Below, in pieces: positions 23,819 to 34,695 of a stretch of DNA of 64,000 nt. The DNA is from Rhabditoides inermis (taxonomy: Eukaryota > Nematoda > Chromadorea > Rhabditida > Rhabditidae), in assembly GCA_963966185.1 (NCBI GenBank), contig CAWZYM010000292.1:257501-321500 (forward strand), written 5' to 3'. The position numbers were made by a program, and so were the translations under genes. The notes under the pieces are model-generated. The model made no database searches and had not been told where the DNA came from. It saw only the letters and a list, made by a program, of their open reading frames with translations. Numbering within the stretch: the first letter of the stretch is position 1; each line of letters starts with the position of its first letter.

Positions 23819-24257
23819 AAAACTAAAAAAAAATAGCCACAGTCCACCGACGTGTTCTTCTTTTTTTTGCATGCCTGACTCGATCAAAGATCTTGACATT
23901 TATCTCACAACCGATCTTAGTCCAAGTGAACATATCAGAAGAGTCATTCGAAAAGCATCTTCTCGTGTCCGTGTACTACGAACTGCCTAAATACGAATTG
24001 CCATGACCCCACTCGTATGTAAATTGATTGCTCCCAGGCGACTAGGTAGCCCGGTAGTTCGATTCCTTTCTTTCTGGACGGTTGAAGTAGTTTCTGTGTC
24101 TATATTTGAGATGACATCCCATTCTATGCGTCCGAATAGGTGCCAATGGGCTCTGTCACAGTCTTCACTTTGTTTTCACTTTTTTTTAGAATCTGTTTTA
24201 TTTGTGATTATGATTGCTGATTCTGAATGAACCTATTATTATTTGTTGAAAAAGTAT
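23819..24257. other. Intergenic, no feature recognised
   Basis: AT-rich sequence. The reading frame 23745-23990 ends SIKDLDIYLTTDLSPSEHIR and VIRKASSRVRVLRTA, which resembles LINE C-terminal sequence (the L.D..LT...HI......A..R...L pattern), so part of this may be a LINE remnant. Confidence 0.35.
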
Positions 24258-24626
24258 TTAAAGGAACAGTGGCGACTTATTTCTGCCACAACCTGCCACA
24301 ACTCCTCATTTTCACACGAGCAAAACATTTGGCGGTGACCGGAATCGAACCGCGAAGCTCGGGGGCCACAACGCAGCGCACATGCTACATGCACTGAGCC
24401 ATAAAGCAAGTGATAGGGCGTAGTTCATTTGCGCTTATGTCTCCGTCCAAAACGTGCAGTATTGAAGCGTTGGCGGGTAATTCAAATTTTCGTCTGCATC
24501 CTTGGCAGTGGCAGATTCGAAAGTAACGCAGAATCGTCGTTCTTTAGCAAAAATTGAAAATGTGTTAGGTTAATATATTTTTTAATAATACTCCGAGTCA
24601 AAAATAAGTCGCCACTGTTCCTTTAA
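24258..24626. mobile_element. TTAA-flanked MITE with tRNA-like insert (complete)
   Basis: Ends are TTAA-AGGAACAGTGGCGAC and GTCGCCACTGTTCCT-TTAA, with TIRs of about 25 bases. The minus strand at about 24330-24405 holds a tRNA-like block with ATGGCTCAGTGCATGTAG and GCGGTTCGATTCCGG separated by about 30 bases. It is the same family as 15971-16262. Confidence 0.85.
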
Positions 24627-24938
24627 AGGGAGTGTACACTCTAAATTCCGGAGTTGAGTTAGCACCGGGATGTGAAAATATGTTGAAAACGACTCAGTTT
24701 TGTCATTACAACTATTTGCTGAAAATGTCTGCAAGTTGGTGAAAATTGAGTGCAAAATGTATCAAAATGCAGAAATTGGTGCCAATTGGTGCCAATTTTC
24801 TATGTTCAACAGAATTTTTCACCGACTTTTAGGTATATTCGACACATAGTTGCATTGACAAAAGTACATCATTCTCAACATATTTTCACATCCCGGTGCT
24901 AACTCAACTTCGAAATTCAGAGTGTACACTCCCTTTAA
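24623..24938. mobile_element. TTAA-flanked MITE, second family
   Basis: TIRs are about 60 bases, starting AGGGAGTGTACACTCTAAAT. The left TTAA is the same four bases that end the preceding MITE; the right TTAA is at 24935-24938. The interior is AT-rich and noncoding. A lone related end (AGGAGCATAGCACTCTAAAT) follows a TTAA near 24985. Confidence 0.85.
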
Positions 24939-25295
24939 ATGATCTTTTGTCTATGAATAAATAAAAAAAAACTGGGTTATCTCATTAAAGGAGCATAGCA
25001 CTCTAAATTTCGTGTATAAACCAAGAATGCCAGAAAAAAGAATATCTTAACATAATAACTTTTCATCATATAACTTTTCATCAACCATATTTTAGAAATG
25101 AACGGAACATCTAGAAAAGGAGCTGCAATCATTTCGTAGTGAGACTTCTATACCAGGTGTGTGTGTTATTGGGTATCTCATAACGCCACATACCACCACT
25201 ACATTACAGCACGAATAAACTGCATTACAACACTAATAAACAAACCAAACAGCGGTGTGACTGGTACAAATACTTATCCACGGTTGTATTTGCGA

Positions 25296-25736
25296 TTAAA
25301 GGAACAGTGGCGCATTATTTTCGACTTTGGATCATAACTTGACCCATTGGAATGCAAAACAAACGAAAAAATAACGATTCAAAGCTGTTACCGCGTTACC
25401 ACACCGATTACCACAGACCGTCCCGTTACCACACGAAAATAGGCGTTCAAATGTGTGTTTTGGCGGGAAGCCCCATTTTCGCGGTGTCGATCGATATTGT
25501 GATCGCTTTCGCAAAGAAGTCAGTTCTCGGGAAGGGCAACGGTCTTTGCGCGTGATGACCCAATGAGCTGCGTGGCGCAGTGGAGAAGACTGTGGGCTAT
25601 CACTCTCGCAGCCACGGGTTCGATTCCTGTTTGCAACTTTGCCTGAAACATACAGGCACCTCGGCGCGTGGTGATTTCGTGCGAATTTGAAAATTTCATT
25701 ACCACACGGTTCTGATATACGCCTCTGTTCCTTTAA
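25296..25736. mobile_element. TTAA-flanked MITE with tRNA-like insert
   Basis: Ends are TTAA-AGGAACAGTGGCGC and CGCCTCTGTTCCT-TTAA. The plus strand at 25563-25630 has GCTGCGTGGCGCAGTGG (box A) and CACGGGTTCGATTCC (box B) with plausible tRNA spacing. Its left interior (gactttgg, cttgacccat, aaacaaacgaa) is shared with the element at 17347. Confidence 0.8.
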
Positions 25737-26207
25737 CACGAGTGTCAATGCTACTAATCAAGTATTTGTGCATGGTAGGGAGCCGCGTCTTCTCGCTCAT
25801 GCCATTCTGAAACCCAGCGTCAGAAAGTATGTAGAATGTAGACGTAGACGACTACTGTAGCCAACTCACTCGTTCCATCCAGCATGTCCGTCACAATGTG
25901 CAATCACAACTCGAAACTATTAACATCATTATGAAAGACTGGTCCTTACAAAATCACTGAGATCAACGAGCCTAACATTACAGCATACCCTCTAGACAAG
26001 CCTGATAAGAGTGACGTTTATAATCACAATACGCGAACGAAGAAAAGCTACTGTTCGGTCTAAGTAAGATCTTTCGGAAATGAATATGACTATGGGGAAT
26101 ATGAATATTATTTTTCTCGGAAAAGTCCCCGCTACTTTTTAAGTTCGTGTTTCGGAGCTTCACTTTCTCCAGACGTTATAAATTGAAATCAAGTAAATCA
26201 AATTCCA
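25737..26207. other. Intergenic, nothing assigned
   Basis: No exon with recognisable motifs. Upstream exons of the Kelch gene that begins at about 26208 were sought here and not found. Confidence 0.4.
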
Positions 26208-26377
26208 GCAAGATCACAAACACAATCGAAGTTTACCACAGCCGAGTGGACTTGTGGAAAGAGGGACCGAAGATGCGAGAGAAACGGTGAGAGAGAGGAG
26301 AGAGAGAGAGGAGAGAGAGGAAAGAGAGAAAAAGAGGGGAAGAGAAAAGGAGGGAGAGAGTGAGAGAGAGAAAGAGG

Positions 26378-26416
<39 letters not shown>

Positions 26417-27464
26417 TGAGAGAGGGATGAAGGAGGGAAGGTGTTGCAGGTTCAACCACGGCTGCGTCGCGTGCAATGGCGCCATGTACGCGATAGGTGG
26501 CCGGAATCAGAAGACGTGATGGACCCGAGAGAGGATGAGTCGCGGGCACTCTAGGCAAAACACTCCCGAATCGAATCCAGAACACTCCTGAAAACAACTC
26601 TTCGAGATTCCTTGCTATCTCTTCGAAAAACCTCAGAATGGATTCCGAATAGACTACCCTACCTGTATACATCCTTCCTGCTTCCTCCTTCAACCCCATC
26701 TCTCAGGCGTGTGGCATCCGATCGACAGTCTGTCCGCGACTCGCGACCGCCTGCCTCCTCCACAACGATATCTATGCGATTGAGGGAGAGGTGAAAGAGG
26801 TGAGAGAGAGAGAGGGGGGGGGGTGGGAGAGAGAGAGAGAGAGAGGGGGGGGGGAGAGAGAAAGAGGGAGGGAGGGAGAGAGAGAGGGAGAGAGAGGGAG
26901 GGAGGAGGAAGGGAGAAGAGACTGTTGAAGACCGGCAGCCCAGTGGCTACCGTGGAACTCTACGACGTGCGGGCTAACAAGTGGCGCGATGGACCCGACA
27001 TGCAAGAGGTACGCAGATGGATAGACGGAAAGATGGCGGCATCGATGGGTACACTTCTATTTTCTCTGAGTCTGCGCTGTGTGAAATGAGGGCAGAGGAA
27101 GAGCGTTTGCGTGATAATCATACTTGGCATGCTATACGCATAATATATATAGCATACTATACGCAAACTGTATTTGGAATGCTATACGTATAATGTCCAA
27201 GTACTGTATGCATACTGTCTTGGCATACTGTATGCATCCTGTATTTGCAGGTGCGCGGTGGCTGCTGTGGTGGATGGTGGAGTGGTGGTGGCCGGAGGGA
27301 AGACGGCCGACGGATTCGCAAACAGCGTCGAGGTGCGAGTGCGAGTAGCCATTCCACATCCCCTCAGTGCCCTTTCAGATCCTGTCGCGGGATGGCTGGT
27401 CGTACGGGCCTCCGATGCCGCGGCAGAGGACGTGCTTCGAGATGGTCGACGTCAACGGGGCACG

Positions 27465-27510
<46 letters not shown>

Positions 27511-27595
27511 TCTTTGTCAGGTCCTGTTCGCAGTCGGTGGCAACTCTCCCAGCAAAGTCCACATCGCTGAAGCAGACTATCTCTGGATGACCTGA
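26208..27595 (+). CDS. Kelch-repeat protein, C-terminal part
   Basis: Exons are about 26208-26286 (NTIEVYHSRVDLWKEGPKM), about 26450-26513 (FNHGCVACNGAMYAIGGRNQ), about 26707-26790 (ATACLLHNDIYAIEGE), about 26930-27008 (PVATVELYDVRANKWRDGPD), 27251-27332 (CAVAAVVDGGVVVAGGKTA), about 27377-27457 (DGWSYGPPMPRQRTCFEMV) and 27522-27595 (VLFAVGGNSPSKV, ending DYLWMT-stop). The repeating GG doublet, Y/V.VGG, and W..GP.M are Kelch beta-propeller hallmarks. Such propellers usually select substrates for cullin-3 ligases when preceded by BTB and BACK domains. No BTB or BACK is visible upstream, so the gene is either truncated or has distant exons. Introns contain long (GA)n or (CT)n tracts. One propeller-like exon has GE where GG is expected. 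Confidence 0.7.
26280..26425. repeat. (GA)n-rich intronic tract
   Basis: Purine tract directly after a Kelch-gene splice donor. Similar tracts follow at 26795-26920 and, as CT, at 27470-27505. Confidence 0.85.
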
Positions 27596-28695
27596 AACAT
27601 AGTTATTATCTATTATTTTAATCATTCATGAATGGTGTTCTGTTAATCATCTGCTAGTGATATTTTCCCGCTTTCTCGCGCCGATTTAAGAAATGTTGGA
27701 GCCGTCAGAGTCAGAGTAATCACACATTGCATTGTGTAGTACCTATGTCATGTCTGTCATTATCTTTGATTTACTGTACTGCAAATCTCTAAATTTTCTC
27801 TGATACACAATACACCATCACAACCGGCTCCAAATTTGTTGCGAAACTCTTCGACATTCGAGTGGTATACACTTTGAGCGGCCATCGCCACTCTCCAACA
27901 TTGCAGAGGTGGCAACTCACTCGGCTTTCGAAAGGAGTCAGCCAAGCAGCGGCGACAGAAGTCGCTCGACAACAGAAGCAACTCTTGGAACACGAGTTCC
28001 TCAGTTCCTCTCTTCCTCTCCGTCCATCAATCACACACGATTCACAGATCCCACGATTGTCTCGTTCTATGACCTATTCTTATTCTTCTTATTCTTCTTA
28101 TTCTTCTTCTTTTCCCCGCGACGTGCGGTCGGGTCTTTATTTTGTCCCGCCGCCGCCGGTCATCGACAAGAATCCTTCCCGAGAAACCAGTGAGACGGCG
28201 GGAAGTAATCTCATGTGGAAGCAGCTATGGCGCGAGGAGATAATATTTGGCATGCATGAAAGCAAAGGAAAACCCGGAGCTCTACAAGTCAAGAATGGTA
28301 CTCTAATGGTCCAGGAATGATTATCGAACAAGTATCGTCTTCCCGCCACTAACCTCGTCAGCCTACCTGTCTTTACCCGGCGTTAGCCTATGTATCTAGC
28401 ATCTTAGGCATTACTGTATGCTTCATGTCATCATGATTGTGTTGTCATATTCAGATATAACGATTCCGGATAAACGATTGATTGATTGATTGATGACCTA
28501 GTCTGTGATTTCATTCAGCGTTTTCGAGAAGAGATTCTCAATTTCAAATATACAGATAGTGTAATTTATTTGTCAGAAGTAAACTATAAGCGTAACAAAA
28601 AACGAGCGTGCAAGATTATCACATAACACATGACAATCAACAACGAGACTGCCCTGGCGGCCTCTCCACTCCGGTCTCCTTCTCTTCTCCCTCCT
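27596..28695. other. Spacer between convergent Kelch genes
   Basis: The plus-strand frame 27862-28320 is open for 152 codons but contains low-complexity YSSYSSYSS and no known motif. A (GATT)n run lies at 28478-28495. No gene is called. Confidence 0.35.
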
Positions 28696-30288
28696 TCACT
28701 TTTCGATGCTCAGCATCTCCACAGACCTCTCGGCTTCGTATCCGCCAATCGCGTACACCACCTGTAGTTAACATTGAACTTCGAGAAGAGATATACTCTG
28801 CGACTGAACTCACATCATCGAGGACGACCATCGCGTGCTCATCGCGTTTGTGCTTCAGAGAAGGCAGGCTGGTCCATGCGCCGTCGAGCAACATCTAGCA
28901 AGATATGAACAATCGTTATACATTCTATATTCATTCACTAACACTCACCATCACATCGGTAAAACTACCAGTCTCATTCTGGTATCCTCCGGAACAGATG
29001 AGTCGACCATCATATTCTATCGTCGACACGTAACCACGCGGCTGTAATGTGAACATAATATATAAGATTATAAGTGGTCTCGTCTGCTAAATACCTCAGG
29101 CAGGGCAACTCCGTCAATCCACTGTCCTGCATCATCGTCGTACACACTCATCTGAACATCGTATTTCGAAAAAGAGAATTCAAAAAAACACTTGCCTTGT
29201 ACGTATACGCACTTGTCGGAGTTTCACCAGTGTATCCACCAAGAGTGACGAGTCGATCGTCGTGAACAGCCAGACACAGTCCACCCTTCACATCGGATGG
29301 ATAGTCACACATACGAGAGAAACCAGACGCTAAAATACGCTTGTAGAAAAAAAGCAATCAGACCCCACCGGAATTTTTAGGTTCAAAGGTTTCCACCGTC
29401 TTAGATCCTCTCATAGTGACACAGATGCGACCGTTGTGCACACTCGCCGATTGAAGATTACCCCTAAAATAAAAGCATGGCACAATGTCATACAACATTT
29501 TTTGTAACATTAGAACTTGCCCTTGGTTAGAGGCAGACGAATAGATGATAGTCCACGAGTCAGAAGTCGCATCATATTTCTCGACGGCGCGACTGAAGAA
29601 AACACATTTTTGATTAAAACATGATATGGAATCTGACTGTAACTACCTACGAATGCAACTAATAAACATCATCCACCCACATGGTATCCTTCGCGCCAAC
29701 CGCATAGAGAACACCAGCAATGACGCACAGCTTCCAGCCCAGACCAGGAGTGCGAGGCATAGCAACATCTGACCATGCACCTGCAGATGAAACGGTATGT
29801 ATCTTGTATCGGATAAGTAAAGTTCAGACCGTCAACAAGAGTAGCCGCGTTCTCTCTGTTGATACAGTAGATCTTGTCGTTGAACACGACAGCAGAGCAA
29901 CGCCCCCTGCAAGAGGGCTATAAGTATCAGACACTAGCTCCCTTACATATCGTGAACCAGCTTCGGTCCCTCCTCCCACTTCTCCGCTACTTTCCAGTCA
30001 CCGCGCGATCGGGAAGTCGATGCTGGGAAGTGCTTCTCCGCGAGACCCTGAAGTATCGTAGACACTGAGGGAGGATACGAAGTTTCGTCTGTCATACACT
30101 CTAGAAAATACGCAAGTACACATATCTACGACCTGTAACAAAAGATTTGTACTCACGATAAGAGTATCGTAAAAGATTCGGAAGCACTCCTGGTCATCGA
30201 TCACGAGCGGTTCCTTGCCGACAGTCTTCAGAAGAAAATCTCTCTCCAAGTTGCAGAGGCGAACCAGACGGAGCAGTCTGGATCACAG
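28696..30288 (-). CDS. BACK-Kelch protein, N-terminus missing
   Basis: The first visible exon (about 30150-30288) reads LLRLVRLCNLERDFLLKTVG followed by EPLVIDDQEC. This is the BACK-domain pattern LLR.VRL..L...FL...V..EPL. Kelch blades follow: CSAVVFNDKIYCINRE, LGWKLCVIAGVLYAVGAKDT, YDGRLICSGGYQNETGS, LAVHDDRLVTLGGYTGET, and finally VVYAIGGYEAERSVEMLSIE-stop (28696). Known relatives are BTB-BACK-Kelch substrate adaptors of cullin-3 ubiquitin ligases. The BTB exons are not present upstream: 150 bases beyond the first exon the sequence becomes a copy of the large mobile element (30448). The gene may be cut by that insertion, or the insertion may sit in an intron. Confidence 0.75.
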
Positions 30289-30447
30289 ACACTCCACATC
30301 TTTGGTGTATCTCCTCCTCACCCTCTCGCTCTCTCTTGCCCTCGTTCGCTCTCTCTCGCACTCTCTTCCACCAACTCGGCCGTGTCTCCCTTCATGCTCA
30401 CAGACACTCCAAATGTATCTCCTCCCCACTTTCTCCCCCTCCTCTCC

Positions 30448-31960
30448 TAAAAATTAATAACATTTCTGGAAATATTAATGAAATAATAACGAAATAATAA
30501 CGATTATCGAAATAACGTAAGAAAAGGAAGGTTTCAATATCAACAGTAGAGTGAGTTAGAAGATAGTAAGTAATCGCAGATGTTTTAACGATCGCAGAGA
30601 AAATATAAGGCAATGATAATGATCTCCGAATGAAGGGGCCATCGAAAGGTCATGAGATAATGAGGTGATACTAACCGCAACCCACAATGCATTATCCTAA
30701 TATATATATATAATGCGGTTTGTAAACAATCATGGCAAAGTATCAAGAGTTAAAAAAAATCTAACCAAGCCGTCACATATTCAAGTCGGTTCACCAAGTA
30801 AAGTGAAAAGGCAGTAACCTGCTAATAACCAGCTGAGAGATAAAAATACTCACTCCGTTGTCACTTTTCAGACACTTTTTTTTTACAATTTACGCAATAA
30901 AATAAATGCAATAAAACGTATATGTATTTTTTTTTGTTGTTGATGATCCATCTTAGGCTGAACATTGACCGTCATAAACCTCTTGGATGACAGCCGGGGT
31001 CTGTGAGAAAAAACACTCGGATGCGAGGAAGAAAACTGTAGTAACCACGATTTATGCACACTATTAAATTAATACAGTTCGTTTTTTTTAGAGTAATTAT
31101 CGATGAAACAGTGATAGCGTAATAACATATATCGTAATATCTTTCTCTCGTCTCTCCGCTCTCCTCTCTTCTCACTTCGTTTCGCTCTCTTGCTCGTTCT
31201 TTCTCTCTCTCTCGCCTCTCTCTTCCTTTTTTTTTCCTTCATCTCTCTCCTCCCTCTCCCCCCATCTCTCCTTGAAGTAGGTGTCTTTTAGAAAGTGAAA
31301 AGAAACGAGATTATCGAGAGTAATGTGGTCGGCTCAAATGTCACTGTTTGTTTACAATGAAGATTTGAGGTGCACAGAATGCAACTCGGTTACTCGATCA
31401 TTGTGTTTACAGAACATAGACAGTTTGGAACGGGTGGGTGTCATTGTGTCAATGCGTTCGTCTCCCACACTCGCATTCCCATGTTTCTATTCATTCATCC
31501 TCGGCGCGTGCCCTTTATCTCTTCACCCAACCATGTGTCATGGAAGCATGGAACGCCAATGTCTTTCATTTTTCATCATTTATACCCTACTCTATCTTAT
31601 ATAGTGCCGTCTCATGAAAACATATCTTCATAATATTATTGTGATTATGCAATACAGTCATCAAGCAATATCGCTGGATTTTAAACGCTTCCCTTTCTCC
31701 CTCTCTTTCTCTTTTCCTCTAATGATTTAAAAATTGCCGGTCTATCAAAAGTGTTTTCCGTAGTTGTTTTGGATCAATCAACGCTCAATTTCAGTCTACA
31801 TCTCAAGAATATGATGTCTTTTATGCACCGTGAAGGTATGTTTTTTTTTAATTCAGTATCAAAAATTCGCGGCACCTTTCCATTCTCAAAGCATATTCAT
31901 GCATCGATAGGAACGCAATAGGAACGCCTGTTGCGTTGCGCGATCCTTTAACTTTTCTGC
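30448..31960. mobile_element. Large element, copy C (one arm, with host flank)
   Basis: 30448-30558 matches the flank of copy A (about 370-482), and 30559 onward matches the arm of copy A to about 31640 at very high identity. From about 31640 to 31960 the match continues to copy A 1660-1985 but with many more differences and small indels. The LINE spacer and second arm are absent. Confidence 0.85.
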
Positions 31961-33085
31961 CTTCTCTCTGTTTCCACGGAGATTCGCGCACTCTACTCGG
32001 CAACTGTAGAACACGTATCCCAGCACACAGAGGGTTTAGGTGGAATGTTTATTCGGTACATGAACGCGACTTCTACACGGTTTGTTAAAGTAGCGGTCAG
32101 TCACTTCAAACTACTTCGAACTGCCTTCACACTCCTCCCGATATGCCTTGTGATATGGCCTCGTATTTGCCTTCGAATGACTTCTAACGGCTTCAAACAA
32201 CTTCGAATTACTTGTGATTGCTTTGACTTCGAATTACTTATGTTAGGGTTACATCTGATATGTATTCGAAGAGACTGACCACGCCTTAATGTATGCCGCC
32301 GGCGGGGTTGTCATCGACACCGGGCCCGTACCGGGACGGCGGTCGCCAACGCCCCTCGTGGGCAGATGCAGTCATCTCGGCATTCCCGACACTCAAACGG
32401 GAACGGGATGTAGAGGTGTTGTCGCTTGACCGTCATAAACCGTCGGTAAAATATCTGCTGATTGGATCAGTTGAACGAAGATTATGTTGATCAGTGGTGA
32501 TGTAATGTTGAAAGGTGATTAATTGTTGATTAGAGTTGAAAGTCGAAGTGTCGTAAAGGAGAGCGCGGTTTCTTTCGTTGATGTCAATAGCTACTCAGGC
32601 GTGAAAGTACTGAGCGGTTCGATGATAGCCTGTGACTGGCTCACGACCTTCTTGTTTTGAGAGCTTGGAATGGAGCGCTGGCAGACTAATCGGGGATCGT
32701 CTGCTTCTCGTCCTTTGAAGTGCCAGGCACTCACAGATCGGTAGAAGCGGCTGTCTCTTCCTCTTTCCTTGATCCTTCCGCCTCGAGTGATGGTTGTGTG
32801 CGCTCTCCTTCCTTTCTTGATAGAATTTGAAAATTTGAATTCATCGAGACCCCTCATTGACTGAATGAATAGGTGGTTGGTGTGAGAGAAGACGAGTGGA
32901 TGTAGAAGCCAACCCCACGCCTACATACGTTTTAGGTGAAATAGTTTATTCATTCAGTGATCGCAACACATATATGATTTGGTTAATGTATGTGTTTCAC
33001 GGCGTCCTTGGCGGAGCCATTCTCGGAGCCGTAAACGCGACGTCGGAGCGGCCATCAGCGGCACGGCGGCGGCTCCGAATCGGCG
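31961..33085. other. Intergenic, no gene assigned
   Basis: A stretch with repeated cttcgaa/cttcaaac motifs (32100-32240) and a GC-rich segment near 32290. Short open frames lack known motifs. Confidence 0.35.
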
Positions 33086-33830
33086 TTAACCGTGGGAGAC
33101 ACTGGAGATCGGAGTGATCTGCAGTGACTTCATTATTGTGTTAACTCGGAGTTTCCGACACTCCGCCGAAGTAGTGATCGGCTTCGCGTCCATTGGCCTC
33201 GCATGATTTGCAAGCCATAAATACACGAAGGAGAACTTGACGTCATTGGTATGATTGAAACACATACGGCACAGGTTGCGTAGCTGGCACACTATCGCTT
33301 TGGCTTTGGGGGAGGCAAATGTAGCACAGTGTTTCACGTCGTGGGTGTATGAAAACACATAGTTTGCACTCACGGATCGGCTTGTACGGTTGTCTCTCCT
33401 TGAAATCCGACTGCTGTGAGTGGTGGTTGGGCATGTAGCGAGACAGTCGACTGTGTACTGGTGGTCGCGAATAGTTGAAACGACGCTGTACTTGAGTAGT
33501 AGGCTCGACCCGAGTGAGTCTGGACTTGAGGTTAGTGGAGCGTCGGTTCACCTTTCTGTAGTAGTGGTTGAGTGTCGACGAGCCCTCGGTGTGCCGAGTG
33601 AATGATCGCCCTTCCTTCTGGTGGCGTTCACGATAGCGGACAATACGCTCCTCTCCGTCGACCGGCTTCATCTCGCTGTCGCTATGCATGACCGTTTGTA
33701 CGTTTCTCCCTTCTTTCTTATATTTGAATCTATCTCCTATCGGGGCCCTCCGCGGCCGCACAATATAGCCGGCGTGTCGCCCGAAGCTTGGCACGGCTGC
33801 TGTACGGGTACCGTCGACCTGGGGTCTCAA
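33086..33830 (-). pseudogene. Cysteine-rich, possibly gag-like coding remnant
   Basis: A 195-codon minus-strand frame (33243-33830) is rich in Arg, Ser and His and ends with IRECKLCVFIHPRRETLCYIC. Another frame just beyond has CQLRNLCRMCFNHTNDV, and a third has ACKSCEANGREADHYFGG. The repeated CxxC-H pattern suggests zinc-knuckle-like fingers, such as those in retroelement gag proteins, but the pieces lie in different frames. Either frameshifts or unrecognised introns separate them. No RT or integrase is nearby. Confidence 0.3.
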
Positions 33831-33906
33831 TTTGCATACCGCGAGTGCTCTTGTGATTGGTCGTCCCTCTTTGTCGTTCTCCTTTGTACTCAGTCGGATA
33901 TTTTAG

Positions 33907-34490
33907 ATGTCTTCCATCCCGGCTACCCCTCGAGAGCTGTATGATAGCTTGTTCGCGGAGGCGTCCTTTGATGCTGACTATGATGCTGCTATCTGGACTG
34001 TGGAGTCTCTGGAATCCATCGCTCGTTGTATCCGCGAGGTGCTCTCTGAGCATCACAACAAGTCTGAGATGCGGAAGAAAGTTGATTGGCAAAGTGACCG
34101 ATGAGCAGGCGTTCCGCATGGCTGTGGTGAGTGGTTGACAATGTTTCTCTCGACTGTTGTGCTTAGTTGACCTCACGTTTGCAGCTGGAGCGTGACGCTG
34201 TTGAGCGCGTCACCTCCTACTCGTCCAAGCTGCTTGACTTCCGGGATCAGGTGCACGGATTCATTCTAGAGGCTATTCGCCTCTGTGATGACGACCAGCG
34301 TCAGCTCGATGCTGATTTCGCGTCGAGTGACAACGTGGCTGTCGGCAATGCGGATGATCGCGTCTCTCTTCCCGACCCTATCGATGAGTCTGATGCGGCT
34401 TCGGTTGACGATTCGACTCCCGATGACTCCCGTGACTCCTCTTCTCCTCAGGTGTGGTGTCCGAAAGCTGTTATTGACTACGGTATCTGA
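33907..34490 (+). pseudogene. Two-exon small protein, module 1 (frameshifted)
   Basis: Exon 1 is 33907-34126, preceded directly by a TATTTTAG acceptor as in trans-splicing. It reads MSSIPATPRELYDSLFAEAS and ends VTDEQAFRMAV at GCTGTG|GTGAGT. Exon 2 is about 34185-34490 after GTTTGCAG, reading LERDAVERVTSYSSKLLDF and ending with an acidic, Ser/Asp-rich tail. Exon 1 has 220 bases, one too many: the frame shifts near AAGAAAGTTGATTGG (about 34080). Without the shift both exons are open. The family is unknown. The exon pattern matches module 2 and the gene inside the large element. Confidence 0.45.
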
Positions 34491-34695
34491 TTTCCACTTT
34501 CGATAAATGGTGCAGTTATCATTCGATAGTCGTATCGTATAGAGTTTCACTTTGCAGTAAGGCGGTGGTTTGTAGGTGGGCGGTACTCCAGATGTTCCGG
34601 GTGGTCTGAGTGAGATCGCAGCTTCTGCCTCATTGCATTGGCTGCATTCCCTCTCCTTCCCTTTTATCGTGTTTTCATTGATTGTAGGTGACGAC

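Noticed and set aside
24330..24405. Genuine tRNA gene on the minus strand
   Set aside because: Same reason: it is repeated within a MITE family with no clear acceptor stem.
25563..25635. Genuine tRNA gene
   Set aside because: Box A and B are present but lie inside a TIR element, and acceptor stems do not pair convincingly by eye.
27862..28320. 152-codon plus frame between the Kelch genes
   Set aside because: Low-complexity Ser/Tyr run and no motifs or splice support.
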